This document shows positions 1 to 9,800 of a stretch of DNA of 64,000 nucleotides, piece by piece. The translations under genes and the position numbers were made by a program. A model generated the notes under the pieces. That model was given only the letters and a program-made list of their open reading frames with translations, was not told the DNA's origin and ran no database searches. The DNA lies in the NCBI RefSeq assembly GCF_040451425.1, contig NZ_CP144374.1, forward strand, positions 1,590,501 through 1,654,500, written 5' to 3'. Each line of letters opens with the position of its first letter. Positions within the stretch are counted from its first letter, which is position 1. This stretch comes from Thermodesulfovibrio sp. 3462-1. Lineage in GTDB: Bacteria > Nitrospirota > Thermodesulfovibrionia > Thermodesulfovibrionales > Thermodesulfovibrionaceae.

Positions 1-273
1 TCTTAATCCTCTATAACAGCCTATATCCATCAGTCTTTTGATATTCATGGATATTTCTTTTCTGAGCTCACCTTCAACCTTGTAATTTCTCTCTATTTCA
101 CTTCTTATCTTTACTATTTCTTCATCTGTAAGGTCTTTTACTCTTTTGTCGGGATCCACTCCTGTTTCTTTCAATATTCTATTTGACAAGCTTCTACCTA
201 TGCCGAAAATTCTTGTCAGTCCTATTTCAACTCTTTCATTTTTTGGTATATCAACGCCTGCTATTCTTGCCAT
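1..273 (-). CDS. rpsM: 30S ribosomal protein S13, partial (C-terminus outside window)
   Basis: S13 sits in the head of the small ribosomal subunit, contacting the P-site tRNA and S19. The visible 91 codons begin [20 protein letters not shown], the classic S13 N-terminus, and run open to the left edge, so roughly the last quarter (the basic tail) is not visible. The ATG at 271-273 follows an AAAGGAGT ribosome binding site and lies 14 bases after the rpmJ stop, which is the normal rpmJ-rpsM order. It is presumably co-transcribed with the rest of the spc part of the superoperon. Identity is secure; only completeness is uncertain. Confidence 0.96.
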   Translation of the reverse strand, partial: MARIAGVDIPKNERVEIGLTRIFGIGRSLSNRILKETGVDPDKRVKDLTDEEIVKIRSEIERNYKVEGELRKEISMNIKRLMDIGCYRGLR

Positions 274-287
274 ACTTTACTCCTTTC

Positions 288-401
288 TTATCCCTGTCTT
301 TGTTTATGCTTTGGATTTTCACAAATAACTCTAATAACTCCTTTTCTCTTAATTATCTTACACTTTGAGCAAATCTTTTTTACTGAGGCTCTTACTTTCA
401 A
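288..401 (-). CDS. rpmJ: 50S ribosomal protein L36 (zinc-binding form)
   Basis: This 37-residue protein starts at a TTG codon (399-401) behind a GGAGGTG ribosome binding site and reads [20 protein letters not shown] before a basic tail. The zinc ribbon ligands Cys11, Cys14, Cys27 and His32 are all present, so this is the 'C+' zinc-binding L36 rather than the zinc-free paralogue. It binds 23S rRNA near the peptidyl-transferase region. It lies between infA and rpsM as in most bacteria. The TTG start and the small size make it easy to miss. Confidence 0.95.
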   Translation of the reverse strand: MKVRASVKKICSKCKIIKRKGVIRVICENPKHKQRQG

Positions 402-411
402 TTAACACCTC

Positions 412-630
412 CTATTTAAATCTATAAATTATTCTACCTTTGGTAAGGTCATAGGGAGATATTTCAACCAGAACTTTATCTCCTGGTAAAATTTTTATAA
501 AATGCATTCTCATCTTTCCAGACACATATGCGAGTATAACATGCCCATTTTCAAGCCTTACTCTAAACATGGCATTGGGTAAGGCCTCCTCAATGGTTCC
601 TTGCATTTCTATATGTTCTTCTTTCGGCAT
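412..630 (-). CDS. infA: translation initiation factor IF-1
   Basis: A 72-residue single OB-fold (S1-like) protein of exactly the usual IF-1 length. It contains the typical stretch with [20 protein letters not shown] near the N-terminus and ends [14 protein letters not shown]-1 occupies the ribosomal A site during initiation and supports IF-2 and IF-3. It follows map by 25 bases and precedes rpmJ, the standard order. No strong ribosome binding site is visible ahead of its ATG. Confidence 0.96.
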   Translation of the reverse strand: MPKEEHIEMQGTIEEALPNAMFRVRLENGHVILAYVSGKMRMHFIKILPGDKVLVEISPYDLTKGRIIYRFK

Positions 631-655
631 ATAACTTGTTAATATATCTATATTT

Positions 656-1405
656 TTATAATTTAGTCAAGATTTCTGGTTCATTATCAGTAACTGCAAT
701 AGTATGCTCAAAGTGAGCTGAAAGAGAACCATCCTCAGTAACAGTTGTCCATCCATCTGAGAGAATTTTTACTCCATAGGTTCCTGCATTCACCATGGGT
801 TCAATAGCAAGGGTCATGCCTTTTTTTAGTTTTGGACCAACTCCCCTTGTACCAAAATTTGGAATTTGAGGTTCTTCATGAAGAGACCTCCCTATCCCAT
901 GACCTACAAATGCTCGCACAACAGAAAATCCATTGGATTCAACATGTCTTTGAATTGCACTTGATATATCACCAATTCTATTGCCAACCCTTGCTTCCGC
1001 AATTCCTTTATATAAAGCTTCTTCAGTAACCTTTAGTAACCTCTGAGCTTCATCTGAAATTTTACCAACAGGATAGGTATATGCAGCATCCCCGTAAAAG
1101 CTTTCATACAAAACTCCTACATCAACGCTCACAATATCTCCTTCTTTAACAAAAACTTTTTCTGATGGTATTCCATGAACAACCTGCTCATTTATTGAAA
1201 TACATGCACTAGCAGGATAACCTCTGTAACCTTTAAATGCAGGAATTCCTCCCATTTTAATTATCAAATTTTCAATAAATTGCTCTATCTGTTTTGTTGT
1301 TAATCCTTCTTTTATATATGTTTTAAGCTCTTCAAGAACTTTTGCCACTATCCGACAGGACTGTCGCATTTTTTTTATCTCTTCAGGACTTTTTAATATG
1401 ATCAC
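656..1405 (-). CDS. map: methionine aminopeptidase, type I
   Basis: This enzyme removes the initiator methionine from nascent proteins co-translationally using two metal ions. All five metal ligands of the pita-bread fold are visible: Asp95 (VSVDVG), Asp106 (GDAAYT), His169 (FVGHGIG), Glu202 (AIEP) and Glu233 (FEHTIAV). At 249 residues without an N-terminal extension it is a type Ia enzyme. The start is GTG, just seven bases after the secY stop. In most bacteria adk lies between secY and map; here it does not. Confidence 0.97.
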   Translation of the reverse strand: MIILKSPEEIKKMRQSCRIVAKVLEELKTYIKEGLTTKQIEQFIENLIIKMGGIPAFKGYRGYPASACISINEQVVHGIPSEKVFVKEGDIVSVDVGVLYESFYGDAAYTYPVGKISDEAQRLLKVTEEALYKGIAEARVGNRIGDISSAIQRHVESNGFSVVRAFVGHGIGRSLHEEPQIPNFGTRGVGPKLKKGMTLAIEPMVNAGTYGVKILSDGWTTVTEDGSLSAHFEHTIAVTDNEPEILTKL

Positions 1406-1412
1406 TACTTGA

Positions 1413-2720
1413 TTAGTCCTTCCTACCTTTTATTCTGAATTTTTTGAAGAATCCCTCGTAAGATCTGCTTATCATGTGAGTTTCAATTTGAGAAACTGTA
1501 TCAAGAGCCACGCCAACTGCTATAAGAAGGGAAGTTCCACCAAAATAAAATGGGACTTTAAATTTGGCAATAAGAATTTCTGGCAGGACACAAACAGCAC
1601 TTAAATAAAGAGCACCGATGAATGTAAGGCGTGAAAGAACACGATAAATATATTCAGATGTTTTCTGACCAGGTCTTACTCCTGTAATATATCCTCCATT
1701 TTTCTGAAGATTTTCAGCAATTTCAACTGGATTGTAAATTACAGCTGTGTAAAAATATGTAAAAAAGATTATCAAACCAATGTAAAGTATGATATGAAGA
1801 AGGCTTCCTGGAGAAAGCTGTTTTGCCAGTGCCTGAACCCATGGAACAGCTATAAATCCTGCTACGGTAGCTGGAAACATCAATACTGATGAAGCAAAAA
1901 TCGGTGGAATAACTCCTGCCGAATTAATCTTCAATGGAAGATATGTGGTATATCCACCATACATCTTTCTTCCAACAACTCTTTTTGCATATTGAATCGG
2001 AATCCTTCTCTGTCCTCTTTCAATAAATATTATTCCTGCTACTACACCAACCATAACAGCAACCAGAATTAAAAGGAAAAATATTGATAGTTCTCCTGTC
2101 CTAACAAGATTGTATGTATAAAAACAGGCATTTGGAAATCTTGCAACAATTCCTGCAAATATTATCAATGAAATGCCATTACCAATACCCCTTTCAGTTA
2201 TTTGTTCTCCAAGCCACATGAGAAAAGCTGTTCCTGCAGTGAGAGTTATCATTGTTATTATTCTGAATGACCACCCAGGCTCCTGAATAAATTGTCCACC
2301 ACCCATGCCTTCAAGACCTATAGCTATTCCAAACCCTTGAATTGCAGCAATCAGCACTGTTGCATACCGAGTGTATCTTGTTATCTTTTTTCTACCTTCT
2401 TCTCCTTCCTTTGCAAGTCTCTGTAAAGAAGGAATAACAACAGTCAAAAGCTGAAAAATAATTGATGCACTTATATAAGGCATTACCCCAAGTGCAAAGA
2501 TAGTAACCTTTGAGAGAGCTCCACCTGTGAAAATGTCAAAAAATCCCATAACCGCTCCACCACGCTCAAGCAAAAACTTGCTCAACGCTTCACCATCTAT
2601 GCCTGGTGTTGGTATATGAGCTCCAATTCTAAATACAGCAAGCATAGCAAGAGTAAATAAAACTCTTGCCCTTAATTCTGGTATTTTGAGAATATTTCTA
2701 AAGGCTGTTACAAGTCCCAC
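1413..2720 (-). CDS. secY: protein translocase subunit SecY
   Basis: SecY is the channel subunit of the inner-membrane SecYEG translocon. The 435-residue protein has the expected ten hydrophobic segments, the early motif RIGAHIPTPGID, the plug region after it, and the conserved GIGNGISLIIFAGI stretch of TM5. It begins with GTG inside a TAGTG overlap with the rplO stop, so its translation is probably coupled to rplO. The C-terminus (MISRSYEGFFKKFRIKGRKD) is basic, as expected for the cytosolic tail. Confidence 0.97.
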   Translation of the reverse strand: MGLVTAFRNILKIPELRARVLFTLAMLAVFRIGAHIPTPGIDGEALSKFLLERGGAVMGFFDIFTGGALSKVTIFALGVMPYISASIIFQLLTVVIPSLQRLAKEGEEGRKKITRYTRYATVLIAAIQGFGIAIGLEGMGGGQFIQEPGWSFRIITMITLTAGTAFLMWLGEQITERGIGNGISLIIFAGIVARFPNACFYTYNLVRTGELSIFFLLILVAVMVGVVAGIIFIERGQRRIPIQYAKRVVGRKMYGGYTTYLPLKINSAGVIPPIFASSVLMFPATVAGFIAVPWVQALAKQLSPGSLLHIILYIGLIIFFTYFYTAVIYNPVEIAENLQKNGGYITGVRPGQKTSEYIYRVLSRLTFIGALYLSAVCVLPEILIAKFKVPFYFGGTSLLIAVGVALDTVSQIETHMISRSYEGFFKKFRIKGRKD

Positions 2721-3166
2721 TATATAACCTCTACCTTACCACCTATTGATTCAATTTTTTGAAGGGCTGCTTTGCTTATTGCATGAGTTTTAATTGTGAC
2801 AGGCTTTTTTATTTCGCCATTTGCAAGAATTTTTATGCCATCTTTTAATTTTTTCACAATGCCTTTCTGTAAAAGAATTTCTGGAGTAATAACATCAACT
2901 TCATCAATAATTTTATTTAAATCTTTGAGATTTACTACTGCATATTCTTTCCGGAAAGGAGCATTTGAAAAACCTCTTTTGGGAACTCTTCTCTGAAGCG
3001 GCATCTGCCCACCTTCAAATCCTGCTCCTTTAGCACCTCCTGAACGGGATTTCTGCCCTTTAAGTCCCTTTGTTGAATATCTACCATGTCCAGAACCCAG
3101 TCCTCTCCCAATTCTTTTAACTCTTTTCTTGCTTCCTGGAGCTGGTTTCAATTCATTTATTTTCAT
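2720..3166 (-). CDS. rplO: 50S ribosomal protein L15
   Basis: A 148-residue L15 with the glycine/arginine-rich N-terminal extension ([20 protein letters not shown], then GSGHGR) that threads into 23S rRNA, followed by the globular domain. It overlaps the rpsE stop by four bases (ATGA) and the secY start by one base. rpmD (L30), which normally lies between rpsE and rplO, is absent; the four-base overlap leaves no room for it. Confidence 0.97.
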   Translation of the reverse strand: MKINELKPAPGSKKRVKRIGRGLGSGHGRYSTKGLKGQKSRSGGAKGAGFEGGQMPLQRRVPKRGFSNAPFRKEYAVVNLKDLNKIIDEVDVITPEILLQKGIVKKLKDGIKILANGEIKKPVTIKTHAISKAALQKIESIGGKVEVI

Positions 3167-3696
3167 AAAACTTTTTCCTCCTCAACTACTTGATTTTCTT
3201 CTGTATCAGAAGGCTTTACTCTGAGTTTTGCTACTGAAGTAGGTTCCTTTAGGCTATTTAATGCTCCTATTGTTGCCTTAACTGAATTAAAAGGATTATG
3301 GCTTCCAAGAACCTTTGCAACAACATCCTGAACTCCCGCAACTTCAAAAACTGCTCTTGCAGGACCGCCAGCTATTATACCAGTTCCTTTTGGAGCAGGG
3401 TTTATTACTATCTTTGTAGCACCATATTTGTACTCCACACGATGCGGGATTGTGGTATCTTTCAAAGGAAAACTTATGAGATTTTTTTTCGCCTTATCTA
3501 TTGCCTTTCTTATTGCATCAGGAACTTCTGCTGCTTTTCCTTTACCAACTCCAACAATACCTGCTTCATTTCCTACTACAACGAGAGCACTGAAGGAAAA
3601 GCGCCTTCCACCCTTTACAACCTTGGCAACTCTATTTATGTAGACTACTTTATCTTTTAAATTCAGCTCCTGAGCATTTATTCTCCCCTGCTTCAT
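3163..3696 (-). CDS. rpsE: 30S ribosomal protein S5
   Basis: S5 lies at the mRNA entry tunnel and affects decoding accuracy. The 177-residue protein has the double-stranded-RNA-binding-like N-terminal domain ([20 protein letters not shown], then [10 protein letters not shown]) and the S5 C-terminal domain ([19 protein letters not shown]). It has a slightly longer acidic tail than usual ([15 protein letters not shown]). It overlaps rplO by four bases and lies nine bases after rplR. Confidence 0.97.
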   Translation of the reverse strand: MKQGRINAQELNLKDKVVYINRVAKVVKGGRRFSFSALVVVGNEAGIVGVGKGKAAEVPDAIRKAIDKAKKNLISFPLKDTTIPHRVEYKYGATKIVINPAPKGTGIIAGGPARAVFEVAGVQDVVAKVLGSHNPFNSVKATIGALNSLKEPTSVAKLRVKPSDTEENQVVEEEKVL

Positions 3697-3705
3697 TACT
3701 CCTCC

Positions 3706-4065
3706 CTAAAATTGTAATCCCTTCTGCCTTGCAGCATCTGCAAGAGCTTTAACACATCCATGATATTTATAACCTGCCCTGTCAAAAACAACCTTTGTTA
3801 TTCCAGCCTTAATGGCTCTTTCTGCAATCAGTTCTCCTACCTTTGCAGCAAATTCTTTATTACCCTTATGACCTGGCAAGTCTCTTAATTCTTTATCTAA
3901 TGTGGAGGCTGATACAAGTGTATGACCACGCGTATCATCAATAATCTGCGCATATATATGATTGAGACTTCTGAATACACAGAGTCTTGGTCTGTCAGGA
4001 GTTCCAAAAACCTTCTTTCTGATTCTTCTGCGCCTTCTTTCTCTTAATTCAGTTTTATCTCGCAA
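3706..4065 (-). CDS. rplR: 50S ribosomal protein L18
   Basis: L18 binds 5S rRNA in the central protuberance. The 119-residue protein opens with an arginine-rich tail ([15 protein letters not shown]) and contains [19 protein letters not shown] and the C-terminal motif [20 protein letters not shown] typical of the family. The start is TTG (4063-4065) behind a clean AGGAGG ribosome binding site; no ATG fits the expected length. Confidence 0.96.
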   Translation of the reverse strand: MRDKTELRERRRRRIRKKVFGTPDRPRLCVFRSLNHIYAQIIDDTRGHTLVSASTLDKELRDLPGHKGNKEFAAKVGELIAERAIKAGITKVVFDRAGYKYHGCVKALADAARQKGLQF

Positions 4066-4077
4066 TGCTGAACCTCC

Positions 4078-4620
4078 TTATTTCTTTCCAGTTTTTCCAG
4101 GTTTTAGTTTTAAAACTTCATCAGCATATCTAATTCCTTTACCCTTGTAGGGATCTGGAGGTCTAATAGCCCTCAGGTTAGCAGCTACCTGACCAACAAG
4201 CTGTTTGTCTATCCCATACAGAGTAATAGTTGTCTGTTTCTCATCCACAGTAGCTTTAATACCTTCTGGAAGAGGAAATTCCACTGGGTGAGAATATCCA
4301 ACATTGAGTATGAGTTTATTTCCACTTAATTGAGCCCTATAACCAACACCATAAATTTGAAGAGTTTTTGAAAACCCCTGAGAAACACCGGTAACCATAT
4401 TTGATATCAAGCTCCTTACAAGCCCGTGCATGGCTTTTTGCTTAGTAATATCGGAATCTCTTGTAACAATTATAGCTTTACTATCTAAGGTTACCCCTAT
4501 GCCATCAGGTAGTTCATAACTTAACTGACCCTTTGGACCTTTAACAATGACCTTTCTATTTTCTACTGCTATGTTCACTCCTTCTGGTATCTGAATTGGT
4601 TTTCTTCCTATTTTTGACAT
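4078..4620 (-). CDS. rplF: 50S ribosomal protein L6
   Basis: L6 consists of two tandem alpha/beta domains bound near the factor-binding site of the large subunit. The protein begins MSKIGRKPIQIPEGV and ends with the conserved PDPYKGKGIRYADE segment and a lysine-rich tail. An in-frame extension upstream (to 4647) is possible, but the ATG at 4618-4620 has the ribosome binding site AGAGGTGAAGGG directly in front and gives the family-typical 180 residues. Confidence 0.96.
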   Translation of the reverse strand: MSKIGRKPIQIPEGVNIAVENRKVIVKGPKGQLSYELPDGIGVTLDSKAIIVTRDSDITKQKAMHGLVRSLISNMVTGVSQGFSKTLQIYGVGYRAQLSGNKLILNVGYSHPVEFPLPEGIKATVDEKQTTITLYGIDKQLVGQVAANLRAIRPPDPYKGKGIRYADEVLKLKPGKTGKK

Positions 4621-4631
4621 CCCTTCACCTC

Positions 4632-5027
4632 TTACCATACATAACATATTACTTCTCCACCGACTCCTTTATGTCGGCACTCTTTATCAGTCATAACACC
4701 CTGAGATGTGGTCAATATGGCTATACCAAGTCCTCCCATTACACGAGGAATTTCATCTTTACTAACATATACTCTTCTTCCAGGTTTACTGATTCTCTGC
4801 AGATTTGAAATCACTGAATCGCCCTCCGGCGTATATTTCAAATTTATTCTTATTATGCCTTGCTTTTTATCCTTGATAATCTTGTAAGATTTGATAAACC
4901 CTTCTTCCTTAAGTATCTTTGAGATTTCAATCTTCATCCTTGAAGCAGGGATATCTACCTTGTCTGCTTTTACTTTTATTGCATTTCTAATACGAGTTAA
5001 CATGTCAGCAATTGGATCTGTCATCAT
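4632..5027 (-). CDS. rpsH: 30S ribosomal protein S8
   Basis: S8 is a primary 16S rRNA binder of the central domain and in many bacteria the translational repressor of the spc operon. The 131-residue protein starts [16 protein letters not shown] and ends [11 protein letters not shown], matching the family at both ends. A GTG nine bases further upstream overlaps the AAGAGGTGG ribosome binding site, so the first of two adjacent ATGs is chosen. Confidence 0.96.
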   Translation of the reverse strand: MMTDPIADMLTRIRNAIKVKADKVDIPASRMKIEISKILKEEGFIKSYKIIKDKKQGIIRINLKYTPEGDSVISNLQRISKPGRRVYVSKDEIPRVMGGLGIAILTTSQGVMTDKECRHKGVGGEVICYVW

Positions 5028-5039
5028 AATTACCACCTC

Positions 5040-5225
5040 TTACCAGCTTGCTTTTACAACTCCAGGGATTTTCCCTGAGTTGGCTAAAAATCTAAAGCAA
5101 ATTCTACAAAGCCCAAAATCCCTCAGATATCCTCTGGGTCTGCCGCAAATTTTACAACGATTTCTCGCTCTTACCTTAAATTTTGGTGGATACTTTGCTC
5201 TTTCTATTTTACTCTTTCTTGCCAC
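5040..5225 (-). CDS. rpsN: 30S ribosomal protein S14, type Z (zinc-binding)
   Basis: This is the short 61-residue zinc form of S14, with ligands Cys24, Cys27, Cys40 and Cys43 in CKIC and CRIC motifs. It ends with the family signature [12 protein letters not shown]14 is located in the head of the 30S subunit. It lies between rplE and rpsH, the standard position. Retention of zinc-dependent S14 and L36 forms suggests a genome without zinc-sparing replacements at this locus. Confidence 0.97.
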   Translation of the reverse strand: MARKSKIERAKYPPKFKVRARNRCKICGRPRGYLRDFGLCRICFRFLANSGKIPGVVKASW

Positions 5226-5234
5226 AGCTCCTCC

Positions 5235-5795
5235 TTATCTTATTGGCATTCCAAAGGCTTTCAATAATGCTAAAGCCTCTTCATCAGACTTAGCTGTTGT
5301 GCATATGGTTATATCAAGTCCGTGTATCATCTCCACTTTATCATAATCTATTTCAGGAAATATAAACTGTTCTTTAATTCCAAAAGAGTAGTTTCCTCTT
5401 CCATCAAAGGATTTTGGTGAAATTCCTCTAAAATCCCTTATTCTTGGTAAAGCAAGAGAAATTAATCTATCTAAAAATTCATACATTCTGTCTTTTCTTA
5501 ATGTAACCTTGCAGCCTATAGGCATTCCTTTTTTAAGTTTAAAAGCTGCCAGCGCTCTTTTAGCCTTTGTTATAACAGGTTTCTGTCCTGTTATTAAAGC
5601 AAGCTGTTTTTCAGCAGCATCAAGAAGCTTTATATTCTGAATTGCCTCTCCCAAAGTAACATGGACAATTATTTTATCAAGGCGAGGCGCCTGCATCACA
5701 TTTTTATAGTTAAACTTTTTCATTAATGCTGGAATTATTTCTTTGTAATATTTTTCTTTAAGACGAGGCACATATTTTTTAGCTTCAGCATTCAT
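5235..5795 (-). CDS. rplE: 50S ribosomal protein L5
   Basis: L5 binds 5S rRNA and contacts P-site tRNA. The 186-residue protein carries the conserved blocks [30 protein letters not shown] and [14 protein letters not shown]. It overlaps the rplX stop by a single base (TGATG), suggesting translational coupling, and precedes rpsN by nine bases. Confidence 0.97.
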   Translation of the reverse strand: MNAEAKKYVPRLKEKYYKEIIPALMKKFNYKNVMQAPRLDKIIVHVTLGEAIQNIKLLDAAEKQLALITGQKPVITKAKRALAAFKLKKGMPIGCKVTLRKDRMYEFLDRLISLALPRIRDFRGISPKSFDGRGNYSFGIKEQFIFPEIDYDKVEMIHGLDITICTTAKSDEEALALLKAFGMPIR

Positions 5796-6112
5796 CAGTC
5801 AATAACCTCCATGCATTTCTTACAAATCCTCAGTTTTCTACCATCTTCTAAAATTCTTGTACCTATCCGAGTAGGTTTATCACATTTTGGGCACATGAGC
5901 ATTACCTTTGATATGTGAATTGGATGCTCTCTTTCAATAATTCCACCCTGTGGATACTTACGCGAAGGTTTCTGATGCTTTTTTACAATATTAACTCCCT
6001 CTACCACTACTTTTTCGTCCTTAGGTATAACCCTAAGGACTCTTCCCTTTTTATCCTTATCTTTTCCTGATAAAACTAAAACTGTATCCCCTTTCTTAAT
6101 CCTTAAACTCAC
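5795..6112 (-). CDS. rplX: 50S ribosomal protein L24
   Basis: L24 is an early assembly protein near the polypeptide exit tunnel. The protein begins [19 protein letters not shown] (KOW motif) and contains a C-terminal four-cysteine segment ([14 protein letters not shown], then CKKC) likely to bind zinc. The chosen GTG start at 6110-6112 has a GGTGGAGG ribosome binding site and gives 105 residues; a longer reading to 6145 would add an atypical N-terminus. Confidence 0.95.
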   Translation of the reverse strand: MSLRIKKGDTVLVLSGKDKDKKGRVLRVIPKDEKVVVEGVNIVKKHQKPSRKYPQGGIIEREHPIHISKVMLMCPKCDKPTRIGTRILEDGRKLRICKKCMEVID

Positions 6113-6125
6113 TTTATTCCTCCAC

Positions 6126-6494
6126 CTAAATAACTTCTGGAGCAAGAGAAACTATTTTTGTAAATTCTTTCCATCTCAGTTCCCTTGCAACAGGACCAAA
6201 TATTCTTGTGCCAATTGGTTCAAGCTGATTATTTACCAGCACAACCGCGTTCTGATCAAATCTTATATAAGAACCATCAGGTCTCCTGACAGATCTACGC
6301 AATCTAACAATAACAGCCTTTACAACAGAACCTTTTTTTATATTGCTATCTGGCAAAGCTTCTTTAACACTTACAACAATAATATCGCCCAGAGTTGCAT
6401 ACTTTCTATTTGAACCTCCAAGAACTCTTATGCACTGCACTCTTTTTGCACCAGAATTATCAGCAACCTCAAGAATACTTCTTGGTTGAATCAT
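6126..6494 (-). CDS. rplN: 50S ribosomal protein L14
   Basis: The 122-residue length and the opening [20 protein letters not shown] are diagnostic for L14, which forms an intersubunit bridge and is the docking site of the silencing factor RsfS. It ends with [13 protein letters not shown], matching the family. Its start overlaps the rpsQ stop by four bases (ATGA). Confidence 0.97.
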   Translation of the reverse strand: MIQPRSILEVADNSGAKRVQCIRVLGGSNRKYATLGDIIVVSVKEALPDSNIKKGSVVKAVIVRLRRSVRRPDGSYIRFDQNAVVLVNNQLEPIGTRIFGPVARELRWKEFTKIVSLAPEVI

Positions 6495-6742
6495 TGAGCA
6501 TCACCCTCCTTCAGAATTCTTAAAACCTTCCATCTTTTTGTTTTGCTTATTGGCCTAAATTCAATTATCTCCACCATATCTCCAAGTTTGCACTTGTTTT
6601 CTTCATCATGGGCTTTATACTTCTTTCGTGTTTTAATAGTTTTTTTGTAAAGAGGATGCTGAAAAATTCTTTCCACAGAAACCACCACTGTTTTATCCAT
6701 TTTATCGCTTACAACTGTGCCTTTTAATATCTTTTTTGGCAT
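6491..6742 (-). CDS. rpsQ: 30S ribosomal protein S17
   Basis: S17 is an OB-fold primary binder of 16S rRNA. The 83-residue protein has the family blocks [19 protein letters not shown] and [18 protein letters not shown]. It lies four bases after rpmC and overlaps rplN by four bases, in the standard order. Confidence 0.97.
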   Translation of the reverse strand: MPKKILKGTVVSDKMDKTVVVSVERIFQHPLYKKTIKTRKKYKAHDEENKCKLGDMVEIIEFRPISKTKRWKVLRILKEGDAQ

Positions 6743-6746
6743 ATTA

Positions 6747-6947
6747 CTAACTCCTTATTCCTCTTTGTTTCTCTGTAATAATCGTTAAAATCCTTGCAAT
6801 ATCTTTTTTTACTGCCCTGATTCTTTTTACATTCTGAAGTTCACCTTTTGCAAGTTGAAATCTTAAATTAAACAACTCCTTGCGTAACTCCTGCTCTTTT
6901 TTCTTTAACTCTTCTATTGAAAAATTTCTAAGTTCTACAGTCTTCAT
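6747..6947 (-). CDS. rpmC: 50S ribosomal protein L29
   Basis: A 66-residue two-helix protein located next to the exit tunnel, where trigger factor and SRP dock. It shows the typical [20 protein letters not shown] and [19 protein letters not shown] blocks. Its start overlaps the rplP stop by four bases. Confidence 0.96.
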   Translation of the reverse strand: MKTVELRNFSIEELKKKEQELRKELFNLRFQLAKGELQNVKRIRAVKKDIARILTIITEKQRGIRS

Positions 6948-7363
6948 ACAAAACTCTCCTGCCTTTTTACGAATTTGGTCTTCACTGGAAGTTTATGCGA
7001 TGCCAATTCAAAGGCTTCCTTTGCAACTTCTTCTGGAACTCCAGATATTTCAAAGAGAATTCTACCTGGTTTAACCACCGCAACCCAAAATTCAGGATTA
7101 CCTTTTCCTTTACCCATTCTTGTTTCAGCAGGTTTACGAGTAATTGGCTTGTCAGGAAAAATTCTTATCCAGAGCTTGCAGCCCTTTTTAGCATGCCTCA
7201 TTATAGCAACTCTTGCTGCTTCAATCTGCCTTGCTGTAATCCATGCTGGCTCTAAAGCCTTAAGACCATATTCACCAAAAGAGATTGTGCTGCCTCTGTA
7301 AGCAATACCTTTCATTCTGCCTTTTTGCATTTTACGAAATTTAACTTTCTTTGGAGCTAACAT
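6944..7363 (-). CDS. rplP: 50S ribosomal protein L16
   Basis: L16 helps position tRNA in the A and P sites. The protein starts [20 protein letters not shown] and contains [19 protein letters not shown], both signature stretches; its 139 residues fit the family. The basic residues of the N-terminal arm are intact. It lies between rpsC and rpmC. Confidence 0.97.
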   Translation of the reverse strand: MLAPKKVKFRKMQKGRMKGIAYRGSTISFGEYGLKALEPAWITARQIEAARVAIMRHAKKGCKLWIRIFPDKPITRKPAETRMGKGKGNPEFWVAVVKPGRILFEISGVPEEVAKEAFELASHKLPVKTKFVKRQESFV

Positions 7364-7389
7364 AATTTATTCCTCTCCGTTTCTAATAG

Positions 7390-8034
7390 TTATGGCTTTA
7401 TATATTGCCCTGGTTGAACTTCACCCTTAAAAATCCATACCTTGACACCAATCACTCCATAGGTAGTCCTTGCCTCTGCAAAACCGTAATCAATGTCTGC
7501 CCTGAAAGTGCTCAAAGGAACTCTTCCTTCTCTATACCATTCAGTTCTTGCTATTTCTGCTCCAGCCAGTCTTCCAGCACACGATACCTTGATGCCTTTA
7601 GCACCAAACCTCATTGAAGAGGCTACGGCTCTTTTCATTGCCCTCCTATAGGCAACTCTTTTTTCTATCTGAAGAGCTATGTTTTCCGCAACAAGCTGTG
7701 CATCAAGCTCTGGACGCCTTACCTCCTGAACATCAACATTTGCCTGTTTATTTGTTATTGCTTCAACTTCCTTTTTTAGTTTTTCAACTTCTGCACCTTT
7801 TTTACCTATGATTATTCCAGGTCTTGCCGCAAATATTAAAACCTTTATTTTTTCTCCAACTCTTTCTATCTCAATTCTGGATACTCCAGCATGATAAAGC
7901 TTTTCTTTTAGCATTTTTCTAAGTTTTAGATCCTCTATGAGCTGCTGTCCATATTCTTTTTTAGCAAACCATCTGCTTTCCCATGTTCTTATTATTCCTA
8001 ATCTGTTACCTATTGGATTTGTTTTTTGACCCAA
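7390..8034 (-). CDS. rpsC: 30S ribosomal protein S3
   Basis: S3 forms part of the mRNA entry helicase. The 214-residue protein begins [20 protein letters not shown], has a KH domain with the loop [18 protein letters not shown], and the C-terminal S3 domain ([20 protein letters not shown]). Fifteen bases separate it from rplV. Confidence 0.97.
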   Translation of the reverse strand: MGQKTNPIGNRLGIIRTWESRWFAKKEYGQQLIEDLKLRKMLKEKLYHAGVSRIEIERVGEKIKVLIFAARPGIIIGKKGAEVEKLKKEVEAITNKQANVDVQEVRRPELDAQLVAENIALQIEKRVAYRRAMKRAVASSMRFGAKGIKVSCAGRLAGAEIARTEWYREGRVPLSTFRADIDYGFAEARTTYGVIGVKVWIFKGEVQPGQYIKP

Positions 8035-8049
8035 AGAAACACCTCCGCT

Positions 8050-8391
8050 TTAGTTTTCTTCAATACCCACATATATTGTAATATGCGAAGTTTTCTTTTT
8101 AATAATATTTGCTCTTCCCATAGCTCTATGCTCAATTCTCTTCATCATAGGACCCTGATCAACGTATGCCTTCAGTATTCTCAATGCATCTATATCTATT
8201 CTGGGATTTTTCTGTTCAGCATTTGCCAATGCAGATCTTAAAACCTTTTCAATTATTCTGGCACCTCTGTGAGGCATATATTTCAACATCAACAGAGCCT
8301 CACCTGCTTTTCTACCACGAATTAAATTTATAACTCTTCTTGCTTTAGTTGGAGTTATACGAGCATATCTTAATATAGCCCTTGCTTCCAT
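8050..8391 (-). CDS. rplV: 50S ribosomal protein L22
   Basis: L22 lines the exit tunnel with a long beta-hairpin. The 113-residue protein has ARITPTKARRVINLIRGRK near the start and the hairpin-tip sequence GPMMKRIEHRAMGRAN near the end. It follows rpsS by two bases. Confidence 0.97.
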   Translation of the reverse strand: MEARAILRYARITPTKARRVINLIRGRKAGEALLMLKYMPHRGARIIEKVLRSALANAEQKNPRIDIDALRILKAYVDQGPMMKRIEHRAMGRANIIKKKTSHITIYVGIEEN

Positions 8392-8393
8392 CT

Positions 8394-8681
8394 TTATTTC
8401 CCCTTAGCCTTTTTCTTTTCTTCAGAGCCTGCATGGCCTTTAAAAGTTCTTGTTGGAGCAAATTCTCCGAGTTTATGTCCAATCATATTTTCAGTAACAT
8501 ATACAGGAATAAACTTTTTGCCATTGTGAACCGCAAATGTAAGACCAATAAACTCAGGAATAATTGTAGACCTTCTTGACCATGTCTTTATGGGCTTTTT
8601 ATCTCCTGTCTGCAGTGCTTTTTTTACCTTTTCCATCAGTTTGGCATCAACAAATGGACCTTTTTTAAGCGATCTTGGCAC
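8394..8681 (-). CDS. rpsS: 30S ribosomal protein S19
   Basis: S19 sits in the 30S head and contacts S13. The 95-residue protein begins [19 protein letters not shown] and contains the conserved [20 protein letters not shown]. The start codon is GTG. It lies 12 bases after rplB. Confidence 0.97.
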   Translation of the reverse strand: MPRSLKKGPFVDAKLMEKVKKALQTGDKKPIKTWSRRSTIIPEFIGLTFAVHNGKKFIPVYVTENMIGHKLGEFAPTRTFKGHAGSEEKKKAKGK

Positions 8682-8693
8682 CTTTAACCCCCT

Positions 8694-9512
8694 TTACTTC
8701 CGCCTCTTTATTATAAACTTATCAGTTCTTTTATTTTTCCTCGTTTTAACTCCCTCAGGTTTACCCCATGGTGTGCATGCAGGCCTTCCTCCAGAAGATT
8801 TACCCTCTCCACCTCCAAGAGGATGATCAACAGGATTCATTGCAACACCCCTGACTGATGGACGTCTTCCCATGTGCCTCATCCTTCCTGCTTTTCCGAT
8901 TATTACATTTTCATGATCAATATTACTTACCTGCCCTATTGTTGCAAAACAATTGATATTTATCAATCTTACCTCTCCAGATGGTAACTTAATGTGCGCA
9001 TATTTACCTTCTTTAGCCATAAGCTGTGCTGCTGTGCCTGCGCTTCTTACAAGTTTTCCCCCTCCACCAGGATAAAGCTCAATATTATGTATCATTGTTC
9101 CAAGTGGTATTTCTTTAAGAGGCAAACTATTACCAACTTTTACATCAACGCCTGAGCCACTTATTATTTTATCTCCGACATTTAATCCATCTGGTGCAAG
9201 AATATATCTGTATTCACCATCCACATACTTCAAAAGAGCTATTCTGGCTGATCTATTGGGATCATATTCAATGCTTACAACTGTTGCTGGAACACCGTGT
9301 TTGTCTCTTTTAAAATCTATAATTCTATAAAGCTTTCTGTTGCCTCCACCTTTAAGCCATGAGGTGATTCTGCCCTGATTGTTTCTTCCTCTTGTCTTTT
9401 TAATGCATATTGTCAGTGGTTTATAGGGCTCTTGACTGGTTATCTCACTAAAATCAGGATATGTTACAAATCTTCTACCTGCTGATGTTGGTTTACATCT
9501 TCTTATAGCCAT
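8694..9512 (-). CDS. rplB: 50S ribosomal protein L2
   Basis: L2 supports the peptidyl-transferase centre. At 272 residues it is full-length, with SH3-like and OB domains and the C-terminal segment [20 protein letters not shown] containing the conserved histidine that contacts 23S rRNA. It directly abuts rplW. Confidence 0.97.
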   Translation of the reverse strand: MAIRRCKPTSAGRRFVTYPDFSEITSQEPYKPLTICIKKTRGRNNQGRITSWLKGGGNRKLYRIIDFKRDKHGVPATVVSIEYDPNRSARIALLKYVDGEYRYILAPDGLNVGDKIISGSGVDVKVGNSLPLKEIPLGTMIHNIELYPGGGGKLVRSAGTAAQLMAKEGKYAHIKLPSGEVRLININCFATIGQVSNIDHENVIIGKAGRMRHMGRRPSVRGVAMNPVDHPLGGGEGKSSGGRPACTPWGKPEGVKTRKNKRTDKFIIKRRK

Positions 9513-9800
9513 TTATACACCCTCTATCAGATCTAATTTTTCCCCTGGTTTCAGGGTAACTATCGCTTTTTTTATCTTCTTAGTTCTTGTAAAATGAAGT
9601 CCAACTCTTTTTAACTTGGGTTTAACATTAATAACATCAACGCTATCAACTTTTACCTTAAATATTTCTTCAAAAGCCCTCTTAATTTGAACCTTGTTCG
9701 CATCGGTATGAACTTCCACAATGATTTTATTCTGTCCTTCTTTAAGATTTAAAGCTTTTTCTGTAAAAATAGGTTTTTTTATTACATCATAAATGTTCAT
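9513..9800 (-). CDS. rplW: 50S ribosomal protein L23
   Basis: L23 is the tunnel-exit docking site of trigger factor and SRP. The protein begins [19 protein letters not shown] and contains VQIKRAFEEIFKVKVDSVDV; 95 residues. A TTG two codons upstream is possible, but the ATG at 9798-9800 is spaced seven bases from a GGGGG ribosome binding site and overlaps the rplD stop by one base (TAATG). Confidence 0.96.
   Translation of the reverse strand: MNIYDVIKKPIFTEKALNLKEGQNKIIVEVHTDANKVQIKRAFEEIFKVKVDSVDVINVKPKLKRVGLHFTRTKKIKKAIVTLKPGEKLDLIEGV

Noticed and set aside
4891-5346. 151-codon plus-strand frame across rpsH, rpsN and rplE
   Set aside because: It is antisense to three certain ribosomal genes and has no family resemblance.
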